DNA from: Microcebus murinus | Taxonomy: Eukaryota; Chordata; Mammalia; Primates; Cheirogaleidae | Reading direction: 5' to 3' | Length of the DNA: 64,000 nt | Assembly: GCF_040939455.1 (NCBI RefSeq) | Contig: NC_134117.1 | Coordinates: 23,057,501 to 23,121,500 of the forward strand | Shown: positions 12,545 to 24,480 of the stretch, in pieces | Position numbering within the stretch: position 1 is the first letter of the stretch | Layout: every line of letters starts with the position of its first letter | Notes under the pieces: model-generated | The model's database searches: none | Told to the model about the DNA's origin: nothing | Seen by the model: the letters and a program-made list of their open reading frames with translations, nothing else | Translations under genes and position numbers: made by a program

Positions 12545-12660
12545 CACTGTTCTCAGGTTTTAGTGTGTGCATGAACTACTTAGCAGTCTTGCCAAAGTAC
12601 AGATTCTGATTCGGCAGGTCTGCCTGGGCTTGAGCTTTTGCATTTCCTTCAAGCTCTTGG
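12545..12660. mobile_element. small hAT-type element fragment (MER5-like)
   Basis: 'cactgttctcaggttttagtgtgtgcatgaa...acagattctgattcggcaggtctgcctgggc' matches one half of the common short hAT element. The other end is missing. Confidence 0.45.
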
Positions 12661-13344
12661 ATGATGTCCATGCCGCTATTCTTCCTTGAGTAGGAAAGGC
12701 ATAGAATGTCAGAAAGATAAATTCGAAGTCCCTGTTCTCCATGCCTCTTTGATTCTTCTTCCCGTCCGAGTGTGATCTCTCTCCTATAGCCCTTTCTCCT
12801 CATAGCCCTCTGTGACCACAGGGGACTGGACCTGGTGAATTTGGGCTCTTCGTGGGGAGCACTGTTCCAGCACTTCCCAGAGCTGCCTGGGGGTGGTGCG
12901 TGCTGCCTCAGAGGGGTGACGGGTTCCCGTAGCTTCATTTGTCATGTGTCAGGCATGTTGATACCTGTGTGGGGAGGAGGAGGCCCCTCCCTACAATTCA
13001 ACTTTGTGTCCCCGTGTGCTTTCTACAAACTTGTGAAACCAGGATCTCCAGTTGTGGCTCATTAACCTATGGGGACTTTTAAAGGTCATCTGGCAAGTCC
13101 TCCACCCTTCTCAGTCCTTCCTGGGGAAAGCAGGCCGTTCTAACTGCTATTCATGTGGCTTGGTAGACGAGGCTGTGGGAGGGGAGTGGGGGTTTGGCCC
13201 AGGCACTAGTTCAGTCATGTATGGAACGTCATGCCTGACTCGATTGGATCCAAGGATAGAGCCCTTAAGAGGGTTCTGCATTTTACATTGTCTTTCCTTT
13301 TTCAGATGCTTCACCAGACCATAACTGAGCTTCTTTATGTTGGT

Positions 13345-13710
13345 TAGGATGGGCTAACTGCTGTGTAACAAACTCTCATTGGCTCAACATAGTCAAGGCT
13401 TATTTTCTGTTCATTTCCCAGACCAAAACAGGTAGTCATTCAGGAATTCAGACTCAGGCTCTGCTCCAGGCAGTCATTCAGGAACTCAGACTCTTCCATC
13501 TGGTGACCCCATCCTGCAAGGATTTCTGTATCCATGTGTTAGGCAGGGAAGAGAGAATGTAGAGGATTGCAGGGAGATTACATGGGTTATGCCCAGTTTC
13601 CATTGGTCAGGATTTCATCACATGACTATAGCTCCCAGCAAGGGAGGCTGGGAAATGTAGTCATGAGTGCAGCGAGGTATTGAACACCCTGATGGACAGT
13701 GGGAATATCA
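13345..13710 (+). mobile_element. unassigned LTR-like or medium-reiterated repeat
   Basis: Begins 'gggctaactgctgtgtaacaaactctcattggctcaa', the opening of a widespread mammalian repeat also present at 44885. A 28-bp motif is directly repeated inside (near 13429 and 13470). Confidence 0.45.
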
Positions 13711-15879
13711 AGGCACTGACATTGCTTCCAAGAAGCTCACAGGCTTTTTCAGGGAAACAGGTGCCTAAGTAACTAACAACAACACAGTGTGGTAAGTGTC
13801 GTTCTAGAAGTGTGGCCAGTCTGCAGAAGCAAGGTAGAGGAGGGAGCTGCGGAACAGCGTGTCACACCTAGGGAGGACTGCAGGCAGGCCGTGCGGTGTG
13901 TGGGGACGTGCAAGGGCGGCAGGGCGTGTGACTGGAGAGGTCAGCTGGGCATAGGTCATGAATAGGCTGATGTCCTGTGGGCGGCAGAGCCAACAAAGGG
14001 CATGAAGCTGGAGATGAAACCATCAGCTGGGAGTAAGTTGCGGCCACACCGGAGACTGCTATGTACTTAGCCTCTCTCCAGGGAGGTTTCACGTGTGCTT
14101 TGGTCACTTATGCAGTGAAGTTTCTAACAGAGGAGGAAGGGGTGGCAGTAGAGAAGTGACTCATTGAGTCACCTGGTGCAGACAGTGCTCCTGGCCGGAA
14201 TGTGCTGGGCCTGCTTGGACCCTGTGCCGCTTGGGGTCCACTTGGTGGCACAGGGTCTCCATGGCGGTTTTAGTGTCTTTGAAGAAGCCTTCAGCGCCCT
14301 TTCCTGAGTTCTAGGATGGCCTGGAGACTGGCACTGATCCATAGCTGTAGAGCCACTCCCAGGCAAGGGACCAGCAGAGTCTTGGGAGGCAAGGGCTCAG
14401 TGTTGATCAGGGCAAGGCCAGGGGGGAGCTTGACTCTGCCTGCTCAGCCCCAGCCTTTTGCTTTAGCCTATTCTGTTATTTTTCCTTTTGCACAAGACTT
14501 TGGGGGCAGGGGGATCTGAGGCCTGCAAGTCCCTTGACCCATTTGGAATAAAAAAATGGGGACTGGAGACGCTTGGAGAAGGGAAGGAGGAAGGCAGGGA
14601 TGTTGGGTTGCTGTTTGGGAGCTTCTGTCCAGGAGGCCTCTCAGGGGAGCACATTGGGGACCAGCTCTGGAATCTCATCGCCTGGAACCACAGCCTGGGC
14701 CTGGGACCACTGAGGGTTTGTTTTGGCCTCATCTCTGCCCCAAAGTGCTGTCTGTTTGTCTCAAACTTTGGTCTGAATTTGATTCTGTAGTGGCCAAAGA
14801 ACTTGGGGCACCACAGTTCTAGGCCATTCTAGGAGGATGAGAAGATTCTAGAAAAACTTGGGCTGGGATTGTGGCTCAGCCAGAAAGAAAACGTTAAATC
14901 CTGTTATTCACCTTCCTTCCCTCTTCCCCCGCCTTCTTCAGGGCCTCTTGGTTTTAAAAAAAATTTTGGATGGTCCTTGAAGGTCTGTGTGGAAAAGTGT
15001 CCGGCAGCTTTGGGGGGAATTTGGAAAAGTTTTGAGGGGTCTCTGACAAGGCTAGGAGAAGGCGAGGTGGACACCCCCAGGAGGAAATGAGGTGACCACA
15101 GCCAGGACCCTGCCTGAAAACACCCCGTTGGGGTGTTCTGTGTGGGGAACGTCACCGCCGACACCCTGGGCTGGCGCCAGGATTCCTCTGGCCGTCTGTC
15201 CCACGCACAGATGTTTCTCTCCCCACTCTCCATCCTGTGCACGGGCCAGATGTATCTTCCTGCAGTTGCACTTTCACAGTGTGCTCCTCTGCCGAGCACC
15301 CTCCAGGGGCTCCCTGCTGCCCGGAGGAGGAAGTCCAAGTTCTTCCTCTCGGTCTCAGATGGTGCCTGCAGCCCTGCCCCACGCAGCCTCCCTGCCCCAG
15401 CACCAGGCTCCCCCTGTCCCAAGCACTTTCCTGGGCATAAAAGGGAGCGAAGCCAGCAAGCAGCTGTGGCTGGCACAGTGGGGTGTTAGGAGGAGACGGG
15501 GTGTGGCTCCAACTCCATAGTAGGAAGCCATGGCTTAGGCTGTGTGATTTCTGGGGAGGCTCTATTTGTTCTGCCTGGAGCCAGGCTCAGGGCTGGGTGA
15601 ATTCAGAATCTCTGTTCTAGCACCCTTGGCCACTAGCTTTACAGATGATCAGCTACCCTGGCATCACGCCCTGCCCTCTTGGCCAAGGGGAGCTGGAGTC
15701 ACACGAGTGATCTTGTGTTGGGACAAAGCTCAAGATCCTTAGGAAGTGAAAGGCTCTGAAGACCTTTCAGCCGTTGGCAGTGAGGGCTGAACAGCCCTGG
15801 CCGGTGGCCCTGAGCAGAAAGGGCTGGAGGAGTGCATCAGAGACGGGAAAATACCCTGTAGTCTCTCTACCTTAAAATT

Positions 15880-16065
15880 GGTGGCCCCTTTTATCAAGTA
15901 CTTACAGTAAACCAAATATATTGTCTCATTTCATCTACACACATGGGGTGCCGCTTTTACTTACACCCACTGTACTGATGAGAAAACGGGGTCACAGGTT
16001 AAGTGACTTGGCTAAGATCATGTAGCTAGGAAAGAATAAGCTGGAATTCTGACTTCAGATCTCTA
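15880..16065 (-). mobile_element. MIR SINE
   Basis: Antisense MIR order: 'tatcaagtacttacagtaaaccaaat', 'actgatgagaaaacggggtcacaggttaagtgacttggctaag'. Confidence 0.65.
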
Positions 16066-16119
16066 CTAACTAGAATACTAATGATGGTAAAACAGTGCTC
16101 TGAGAGGCGACTGTTTCTG

Positions 16120-16290
16120 ATGGCTTCCTCTGTGCCTGGCCTGTGTGAAAGTGATTTACATACTCATTTTCCCTTATCCGGCTCACCATCGGTCCCCAGG
16201 GAACAGGGGAAAAAAGGCTTGAAGACTTGACCCCATTTTACAGATGAGTAGACCGAGGCTCAAAGAAGTTAAGTAGGAATAATTGGGCCT
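16120..16290 (-). mobile_element. MIR SINE
   Basis: Antisense MIR order ending 'ccccattttacagatgagtagaccgaggctcaaagaagttaag'. Confidence 0.6.
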
Positions 16291-16954
16291 GGCATTTGGC
16301 AGCACTTTCTCGTGTGTCTCCTCCTTGGATCTTCACAGCACCTGTGGCGACAGGCAGGGCAAGTATTTCACCATGAGGCCGCTGCTACCCTAGTTGCCCA
16401 AGATCTTGGCAGGCTGGATTGGAAGCCTCCTCTCTTGACTCCGGTCCAGTGCTCTGGCTCCTGCACAGAGGCCATGGGTCAGCAGTGGGGGTGCATGGAA
16501 TGAGCCCACGGGGCTGGGCAGGGGGAGCATGGGTCGCCAGCCTGCGTAGGCACCATCAGACAGAGGCTTCCATGGCTTGAGGAGGTTCCCCTGGGATAGC
16601 GTCGCCCTGCACACCTTTGTCCTGTTCATTCTGCGAGCATCGGGCTCTTGGCCCAGGCCCCGCATGTTAAATGTCAGGTGCGTCCCGGCCAGCCCCGCGT
16701 GTGCGTGCAGTGAGCTGCTGGAAAGGCCAGAGGCCTCCTCCCCAAGCCGGGCCCACGCGCCCCAGCTGGGCGGCTCCCCTGGGGCCCCTAGATGCCCAGA
16801 GCCACGCCGGGCCTGGCCCAGACGCCTCCCAGCCCCATCAGCCCTCACGGTCTCCTGCTGCCTCCCTGACCTCAGGGCTGTAGTTTCCTAAGCACTTTCC
16901 CTGCCATGCGGGACGGGACGCAGCCTGGTATCTGACAAGAGTGACGATGACGGT

Positions 16955-17120
16955 GGCGATAATAACAGCTAATGCGTGTGGACTGATTAGTCAGTGCCGG
17001 GCTCGGTGCCGAGCACTTTACACATCATCTCATTTCATTCTCTCCCCCACCAACCGGCAGGGCCTGTGGCTGTCCCCATTTTACAGAGGAGGAAGCTGAT
17101 GTGAATCCAGAGCTGCCTGG
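16955..17120 (-). mobile_element. MIR SINE
   Basis: 'gataataacagctaatgcgtg', 'gctcggtgccgagcactttacacatcatctcatttcatt', 'ccccattttacagaggaggaagctga' in antisense MIR order. Confidence 0.7.
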
Positions 17121-17261
17121 CTGCGTACCGTTTGTTATTATTATTCACATCTTCTAAGATGTCCTGCAGGCACCACTGTGAGTTCAGGGAGAGACTTTTG
17201 GTAGGGTATAGGCAGATAGATATTTAAAAGGGGAATAATTGTTTTGTTTTCATATGGGTTG

Positions 17262-18050
17262 GTATTACGGGTTGAGGTCTTGTATGTCCCTCCCAAAATT
17301 CATCTGTTCAAGTCTTAAATCTTTTTATCCTTTTTTTTTTTTTTGAGGCACAGTCTCACTTTGTTGCCCAGGCTAGAGTGAGTGTCGTGGCATCAGCCTA
17401 GCTCACAGCAACCTCAAACTCCTGGGCTCAAGCAATTCTGCTGCCTCAGCCTCCCGAGTAGCTGGGACTACAGGCACCATGCTCGGCTAATTTTTTGTAT
17501 GTGTATTTTTAGTTGGCCAATTAATTTCTTTCTATTTTTAGTAGAGACGGGACCTCGCCCAGGGTGGTTTCGAACTCCTGACCTCGAGCAATCTGCCCAC
17601 CTAGGCCTCCCAGAGTGCTAGGATTATAGGTGTGAGCCACTGCGCCCGGCCAGAATTCTTAAATCTTTAGTACCTCAGAATGTGACCCTCCCTGGAAATA
17701 GGGTTGTTGTTGATGTAAGATGTAAGATGAAATCATGCTGGAGCAGGGTGGGTCCCTCGTCCAGTGTGACTGGCGTCCCTGTCAAGAGGGGAACTCTAGA
17801 CCCAGACACGCACGGGGAGAGCATCGTGTGGAAATGAAGGCAGCGATCAAGGTGGAGCTTCTGTGAAACAGGAATGCCAAAGGTGGCGTCCACCTCAGAA
17901 GCCAGGGCAGGGGCAGGGAGGAGGTTCTCCCTCGGAGGGAGCCAAGCCCCAGACTCCTGACCTTCAGAACTGTGCGACGATACACTTACGCCGTCTAGCC
18001 ACTTACTTTGTGGTGCTTTGTTAGGGCGGCCCTGGCAAACTGATACAGGT
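17262..18050 (+). mobile_element. ancient LTR-like repeat split by an Alu
   Basis: 'ggttgaggtcttgtatgtccctcccaaaattcatctgttcaagtc' resumes after the Alu with 'agtacctcagaatgtgaccctccctggaaatagggttg' and closes 'ttagggcggccctggcaaactgatacagg'. The order follows a widespread ancient LTR-like repeat whose family I cannot name with certainty. Confidence 0.5.
17325..17651 (-). mobile_element. Alu, lemur/strepsirrhine type
   Basis: T tract, full two-arm body with the strepsirrhine linker, ending 'gcgcccggcc'. Near-identical flanks tcttaaatcttt at 17313-17324 and 17657-17668. It interrupts an older repeat. Confidence 0.93.
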
Positions 18051-18539
18051 AGAAGACAGACATGCACATACACACACACATGATACACTTATGATTTGGA
18101 GATAGAGGAGGGGCCACAAGCTAAGGAATATAGGTGGCCTCTAGAAGCTAAAAAAAAGTAAGGAAACAGACTCTCCCCTAGAGCTCTGGGAAGGAAACAG
18201 CTGTACTATCCCAGACCAGCCATGGTAGGCGGCAGTTTCATGGGTCTGTGTCATTATTGCAGCTGGCATCCGGGGCGTGCCCCTCACCAATCCCCTCTGA
18301 GAGGCTCCAACCACCAGCCCCCCGTCCTCGAGATGAGCTCTGGAAATGACTTCTCCATCCCGTCACAGTTCCGGTGATGTGTCAGGTGCCCTGTGGAGTG
18401 GCACATCGGGCTCTGCCCCCCTCCAGCCCTGGTGCCAACTGTGTGGTCACCCTCAAATCACTGGAATAAATGATCGAGGGCCTCCACCCTGGATCCCACC
18501 ACTTTCTCTGACATGTGGCAGCGTTTCATGGAATTCACC

Positions 18540-18730
18540 CACCAGTCAGTCCACTCCACTCTGGCTGCTTCCTGGGGCAGTGCTCCAGCACGCTGCCAGG
18601 CCTTTGTGCTTGCCCTTCCGCCCTCTGCGATGCCTCGCTCCCTTTCCCCAGGCATTCTTGGTTTAAGGTCTGGCTCTAATGTCTCTTCTGAGAAGTCCGC
18701 TATGCTTACTCTAGCCACACTGATCTTGTC
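18540..18730 (+). mobile_element. L2 LINE relic
   Basis: 'ccactctggctgcttcctggggcagtgctccagc', 'caggcctttgtgcttgcccttccgccctctgc' and the late 'taaggtctggctctaatgtctcttctgagaagtcc' match L2 3'-region order. Confidence 0.6.
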
Positions 18731-19638
18731 CTGTCCTAAACTCCCATTGCACGGCGTTTATACCTTCCAGCCAGTCAGCACTCACCTAATGCTACTAGGA
18801 AGATCCCTTGTGCCTGTGTGGGTGTCCCGGCTCCTAATCAGATCAGGACTTAACACTCCTACAAAATCCTGCTGCTATAGTGCATGGAGTATTGCAGGTA
18901 AAGGCTTAGCTGGGAAGGGATGTGAAGTAGGGAAGGCTTGCATGTTTTCCAGGAAATGGCCAAGGAAGGACTGTGGAACCTGGAGTGGGCTCCCTCTCAA
19001 AGCTGGGGTGTGTTCTGGCCCCCTGTGTCTTGGCTTCTCCATGGTGTTGACCCACATCCCAGCAATCAAATGCATCCAACGCAGGCAGCTCCTTGCCGGG
19101 GTGGAAGGGTCCTTTCTTCCTCTGTTTTTCTCTCTGGCTATTTCTTCAGGGATACCTGGAGTGACAAGTCTACTCCCTGAAGTGCTGTGGTGATTTTGAC
19201 AGGAGAGTCTGTGTCCCCTTGTCCACCCATCCTCAACCTTGGCCCTGTCCTGGGAACTTTCTGAGCAGTCACCACACTGCCCTTTTCTGTTTACAGAACA
19301 CACGCAACCCCGGCATCTTCTCTGGGTTCTCCTGTCTTCCCTGTGAGTAGCAGCATCTTCCACCTTGGCTAGACAGTCAACTGCAGTGGTTTTGGAGCCC
19401 AGGCTGCAGACTCATTTGCTCTGCCCAGTGCCCTGTGCTTGGCTGCGCCTGGGGTGACAAGGAGCAGGGGAGAATTTTCATGAATACTCCCCAGGCAGAG
19501 GTCGACATTGGCAAAATGTTTGATTTGTCTCAGCTGCCTCCTGCTCTAAGCCCCACCCTGTCTAGTACCTCTGTCCCTCTGTCCTCTCTGGACATGTCCT
19601 TGTTCTGCTGGCTGTCTATACCACAGAGCCTGGGGATC

Positions 19639-19700
19639 CCTCCCTCCCTCTCTTTCTCTCTCTCTCTCTCTCTCCCCCCCCCCACTCTCCCTCCCTCTGT
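19639..19700 (+). repeat. (CT)n / poly(C) low-complexity tract
   Basis: Pure pyrimidine tract: ccct units, then about 12 ct units, then a run of about 10 C, then further ct/ccct units. Confidence 0.95.
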
Positions 19701-19734
19701 CTCGCATTTCTTTCTCTCTTTTTGTTTTTAGTTT

Positions 19735-19780
19735 TTTTTATTGTGGTAAAATATACGAAACTTAAAATTTACCATCTTAA

Positions 19781-19811
<31 letters not shown>

Positions 19812-20240
19812 GAGACAGAGTCTCACTTTGTTGCCCGGGCTAGAGTGAGTGCCGTGGCGTCAGCCTAGCTCACAGCAACCTCAAACTCCTGGGCTCCAGT
19901 GATCCTTCTGCCTCAGCCTCCCGGGTAGCTGGGACTACAGGCATGCGCCACCATGCCCGGCTAATTTTTTTTTTTTTATATATATATCAGTTGGCCAATT
20001 AATTTCTTTCTATTTATAGTAGAGACGGGGTCTCGCTCAGGCTGGTTTTGAACTCCTGACCTTGAGCAATCCGCCCGCCTCGGCCTCCCAAGAGCTAGGA
20101 TTACAGGCGTGAGCCACAGCGCCCGGCCCATCTTAACCTTTTTTAAGGGTCCAGTTCAGTGGTATTAAGTACATTCACGGTGTTGAGCAACCATCACTCT
20201 ATGCTGCTCCAGAACTTTTTCATCTTATTTGCTCTTTTAA
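19735..20240 (-). mobile_element. old LINE-1 fragment split by an Alu
   Basis: 'attgtggtaaaatatacgaaacttaaaatttaccatcttaacc' continues after the Alu as 'aagggtccagttcagtggtattaagtacattcacggtgttgagcaaccatcac', a well-known antisense L1 wording. Confidence 0.6.
19789..20127 (-). mobile_element. Alu, lemur/strepsirrhine type, full length
   Basis: Long T tract, complete body with strepsirrhine linker, ends 'gcgcccggcc'. Flanks share ccatcttaacctttt on both sides (from 19772 and from about 20128). Confidence 0.95.
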
Positions 20241-20799
20241 GGCCTCATGTCTTATACCTTCTAGGGGTTCATTTCTTTTTAACGAGGGTATGAGGATCCT
20301 TCAAAGTTCAAAGGTGTGCATCTCTTAAGGATTCTCTTTGATTTTGTACATAACTTCATACTGGTTGTGAATACTGACAGTTTTATGTCTTTTTTCCAAG
20401 TCTTTATGTCTCTCATTTCTTTGTGTTAGTACTCAGGGCAAGGATCATTAATATAATAATGGATAGAAGTAGGTGATAGTGGGCAGTGTATTGTTCCATT
20501 GTCTCATCATTGAGCATTATTTTGTATAGATAAACATTTTCAGATTATGAAAGTTTACCCCATTTCTTGTTGGCTAAATTTTTAAAAATCATAAATGGAT
20601 GCTGAATTTTGTCAAATACTTTACATATATGAGAATGATCATATAGTTTTATCCTTTATTTCATACTATAGTAAATTACATTAATAGATCTAATGATGAG
20701 CCACTCTTGGGTGAACTTTAATTGAAATAGAACCCTATGGGTGAAATTTCCGAATTCTTTATTCCTTTCATTGAATTTATTCCTTTGGTCTGTGATAGT

Positions 20800-21027
20800 C
20801 AAGAGGCCAGGGTCTGGAGCAGATTGCCTGAGTTGGAATCTCAGTTCCACACTTTGCTAGTTTGGGCAAGTTATTTAACTTCTCTCTGTTTTGGTTTCTT
20901 TCTCTGGAAAATAGTATTAGCATCTACCTCAAACGGTTGATATGAGAATTAAGTGAGACGGGCTTTGTAACAATACTTAGTATAGCACCTACTCATTTAT
21001 TGAGTAAGTTCTCAATAAATGTTATTT
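20800..21027 (+). mobile_element. MIR SINE, nearly full length
   Basis: 'gggtctggagcagattgcctgagttggaatctcag', 'tttgggcaagttatttaacttctctctgttttgg', 'gtatagcacctactcattta...ctcaataaatgttatt' span the MIR from body to tail. Confidence 0.8.
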
Positions 21028-22439
21028 TACCATCAAACATTTATGTTTGAGTAACTACCTGACCCCTTTCACCATATTGGAAGTCCTATTTTATACCTGT
21101 TATCCTGACATACTTATTACTAGCCTCTCTTTCATTCTCAAACATTTCCCAGTTTGGATAAGAAAGCATTTGGCCACTTACTCATAGATAAAGGGACCTG
21201 TGTGTTGTGTTTATTTATTTGTATTCTGTTTCTATTCTCGAATACTGAGGACCTGGCTGGACTTAGTTCCTAACTGAGCATCCGTAATGTGGAACAGAAT
21301 TGTGGTTGGAGTCAAGGTCGAGGTTCTTCAGGACCCTCAGGTATCACAATCCTTCCACCTTCTCCAAAGCCTATCAAATCCTGCTCTATCCATCCTATAG
21401 TCCTAAGATCATTTGCGAACCTCTAAATACAATATCTGTTTCCAGCTATGAGGGAATAACTGGTACCAAACTAGTGCGACTATGTAAGAAATTATAAAAT
21501 CAGCTAAAATATCTGAGGCAAATATTTTCAAGCATTGAACAACAGGTAGAGAAAAATGATAATTTCCAAGGAAAAAGAAACTAACTATGAGAGCCCCAGC
21601 TCTCTGACTGTGGGTAATTTCCCTATGGCATTGCAGGGAGCCAGAGTCCCACTGAGCTAAAGGGCAATTTAAGCAGTTGGATTCTTTGAGACAAGGCACC
21701 TGAGAGGAATGAGTTACACAGAGAGGGGGACCTAGAAGCCAGTGTGGGGATTCCTCACAAGTTCTTGGCTCAGGGAAGAGCTACAAATGCACAGGGTACA
21801 ACTATAAGAGGATTACCAGAGAGTAGAACAAAAATACTGTAGGTCAAGCAGTGCTGGGAGATGTTGGAGATCCAGCCCAGCTAATGTGGAGAGTCTTTGT
21901 TAACATCTCGTTAACACTCCAGGCATCTGGCTGAGACACCAGAAGGGCTGCCCTTTAGGAGCAAGGACCTAAGTAAGACACTAAAGTGAGGCCTACTGTA
22001 AACTCACCCTGACAAAACCTAAAAATAAATCCTAACAATATCCACAGAGAAGACAGAATTTGGAGGTTGAGTCACATCAAGTTAGAGGTACTTGGGAAAT
22101 ACCTTGGATTTTCCATAGATCTCACCTCTAAGAAAGCGTTAAAACATGCCTTTGATTACCTATTAATAGTAATTGAATTGGCTACTAGAACAAAAAGCAA
22201 TACTTTTCAGAGGAAGATAACAGAATCCGGAGTGTCCACAACATATTATCTACAATGATCAATATATAATAAGTAGTTACTAGGTGGTCAAAGAAATAGG
22301 AAAATGTGATCTATAGGAATAAAAAAGCAGTCAGCAGAAACTAACCCAGAGGTAGCCCAGATGTTGAAAAGCAGTTAAAGAACTAAAGGAAATTATGTTT
22401 AAAGAATTAAAGGATTCTCTCAGCTTTAGAATAAAAGAG

Positions 22440-22930
22440 GAAAAAGCATACAATAAATAAATAAATAAAAGAATTAAAGGAAAATATGGATTTAATGAGC
22501 AAACAGATAGTAGAGAAATTGAAAGTATTAAAAAAAAAGAGTCAAGTGGAAATTTTGGTACTTATAGGTACCATAACTGAAATAAAAATTTCACTGGATG
22601 AGCTTACCAGCAGGTTGGAAATGGCAGAAGTGACACTGAATTTGAGTATAGATCATTAGAAATGATCCAATCTACATAATAGAAGAAAAAGAATGAAGAA
22701 AAATAAGCAGAGTCCCAGAAACATGTAGTATACAATATGCAGTCTTGTTACTTACATGTAATAATAGTCCTAGAAAAAGAAGAGAGTGAGAAAGAGGGGT
22801 AGAAAAAAATATTTCCAGAAAAAATGGCTGAAATTTTCCCAAATTTTATGAAAATTGTCAACTTATAGATCAAGAAGCCCAGTGAACCCCTAAAGAGGAA
22901 AAAATACAAGGAAAACCACTCCACAATACA
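22440..22930 (+). mobile_element. old LINE-1 (ORF1-like region), decayed
   Basis: A-rich wording such as 'atggctgaaattttcccaaattttatg' and 'caacttatagatcaagaagcccagtgaacccctaa' follows old L1/HAL1 ORF1-region sequence. No intact frame. Confidence 0.5.
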
Positions 22931-22939
22931 TTTAGAGTC

Positions 22940-23243
22940 AAATTGCTGGGGAAAAAACATAGTAGCAGTCTCCTTTTGCCTCAAAGACGTCATTTAATAT
23001 TCCTTGCAATTTGGATCTGCTGGTAATTAATTCTTTCAGCTTTTATATACCTGAAAATGTCTTTGTTTTGTCTTTAGTTTTGAAAGATATTTTTGCTGGG
23101 TATAAGATTTGAAGTTAACAGTTTTGTTTTTTAAATTTTGGTACTTTAAAATTGTTGCTTCACTGTGTTCTCATTTGCATTATTTCCAGCAAGAAGTCTG
23201 CTATCGTCATTACTTTTGTTCTCTGCATGTAATATGTCTTTTT

Positions 23244-23281
<38 letters not shown>

Positions 23282-23570
23282 AATCACGCAAGAGGAGGTT
23301 TATTTTCTGGCTAGCCAGGGTCCAAGCCCCAGAGCACCAACGCAGTGGCCACTCTCGCAGGCAAGGACCAATATGTCTTTTTTCTATGGCTGCTTTTAAG
23401 ATATTTCACTTTATTACTGATTTTGAATAATCTGCCTGTGATGTGCCTTGTTATGGTTTTCTTTATCTTTCTTGTGTTTAGAGTTAGTTGAGTTTTTGGG
23501 GTTTGTGAGTCCAAAGAATAACTCACAATGGAAACTTTTAAATATTTTGAACTTAATTCAAACACAGCAT
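22940..23570 (-). mobile_element. old LINE-1 fragment, host of the 23247 insertion
   Basis: 'ctgaaaatgtctttgttttg', 'tctgctatcgtcattacttttgttctctgcatgtaatatgtctttt' and 'atggctgcttttaagatatttcactttattactgattttg' are a familiar L1-associated wording. It is interrupted only by the retrocopy. Confidence 0.5.
23247..23369 (-). pseudogene. short 5'-truncated polyadenylated retrocopy of unidentified transcript
   Basis: Seen: a T tract of about 33 nt (23247-23279) is followed by about 90 nt of non-L1 sequence. Read on the minus strand this ends in AATAAA, then 19 nt, then the A tail. It is flanked by a perfect 16-bp duplication aatatgtcttttttct (23231-23246 and 23370-23385). Removing the insert and one repeat restores continuous L1-like sequence. 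This is the signature of an L1-mobilised mRNA 3' end. The parent transcript is not recognised; an LTR-terminated transcript is an alternative source. No coding capacity. Confidence 0.75.
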
Positions 23571-23586
23571 ATCAAAATTTGAGGAT

Positions 23587-23692
23587 CAGTCTGGGCATGG
23601 TGGCCCATGCTTATGATCCCAGCACTTTAGAAGGCTGAGGTGGGAAGATTGCCTGAGACCAAGAGTTCAAGACAGTAAAACTGTCTCTTTTG
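23587..23692 (+). mobile_element. Alu left monomer (FLAM-type) fragment
   Basis: 'ctgggcatggtggcccatgcttatgatcccagcactttagaaggctgaggtggg' ends 'gtaaaactgtctc'. Single arm only. Confidence 0.75.
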
Positions 23693-23694
23693 TT

Positions 23695-24370
23695 GTGACA
23701 TGATTGTCTATGCAAAAAGTTCTCAGGAATGTCCAAAAGAAAAAAAAAAAAAAACTACTAGAAATAATTTTAACAAAGTTGCAGGATACAAGGTGAACAC
23801 ACAAAAATCAATTTTATTTCTATATACTAGCAGTAAACAATTAGAAAATAAAAATTTAAAACATCATTAATAATAGTATCAAAACACATAAAACACTTAG
23901 GAATAAATTTAATGAAAGATGTGTAAGACCTCTACACTACTGAATAGATCAAAAGAAGATCTAAATCAATGGAAAGATTTATCATGTTCGCAGATTGGGA
24001 GTATCAATGTTTTTAAGATTTTCCCTAAATTGATCTGTAGATTCAGTTCAATCCCAATAAAAAGTTTCAGGAGGCTTTTATATTGTACAAACTAACCAAT
24101 TTATTCTAAAATGTGTTTGAAAATGCAAAGAATCTAGAATGACCAAAAGAATTTTGAAAAAGAAGAAAAAGTTTGATTTGAAGACTTATTTAAAATCAAG
24201 AAAGGATAGTGTTAGTGTCAGGAGTCCAGAAATAGACCCACACATATATAGTTAGTTGATTTTTGATATAGGAATTAACGTAATTCAATGAGAAAAAGAT
24301 AGTCTTTTCAGCAAATTATTCTCAAATGGTAAGATATCTGTACCAAAAAATTTATGTATTGACATTTAAT
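23695..24370 (+). mobile_element. LINE-1 ORF2 3' region, non-functional
   Basis: 'aaagttgcaggatacaaggtgaacacacaaaaatcaattttatttctatatactagcag' and the later 'aaattgatctgtagattcagttcaatcccaataaaaa' are the C-terminal ORF2 part of L1. Stops and indels throughout; no endonuclease or reverse-transcriptase frame survives. Confidence 0.75.
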
Positions 24371-24383
24371 GTTAGTAATAACA

Positions 24384-24480
24384 GCAATTTGGGAGGCTGA
24401 GGTAGGAGGATCGCTTGAGGCCAGGAGCCCAAGACCTACCTGGGCAACACAGAACCTATCTCTACAAAAAATTTTTTTAA
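24384..24480 (+). mobile_element. Alu left-monomer fragment
   Basis: 'tttgggaggctgaggtaggaggatcgcttgaggccaggag...gggcaacacagaacctatctctac', followed by an A/T-rich tail. Confidence 0.7.

Noticed and set aside
23695..24370. Possible active L1 ORF2
   Set aside because: Only the 3' part is present, with multiple indels and stops and no upstream catalytic regions.
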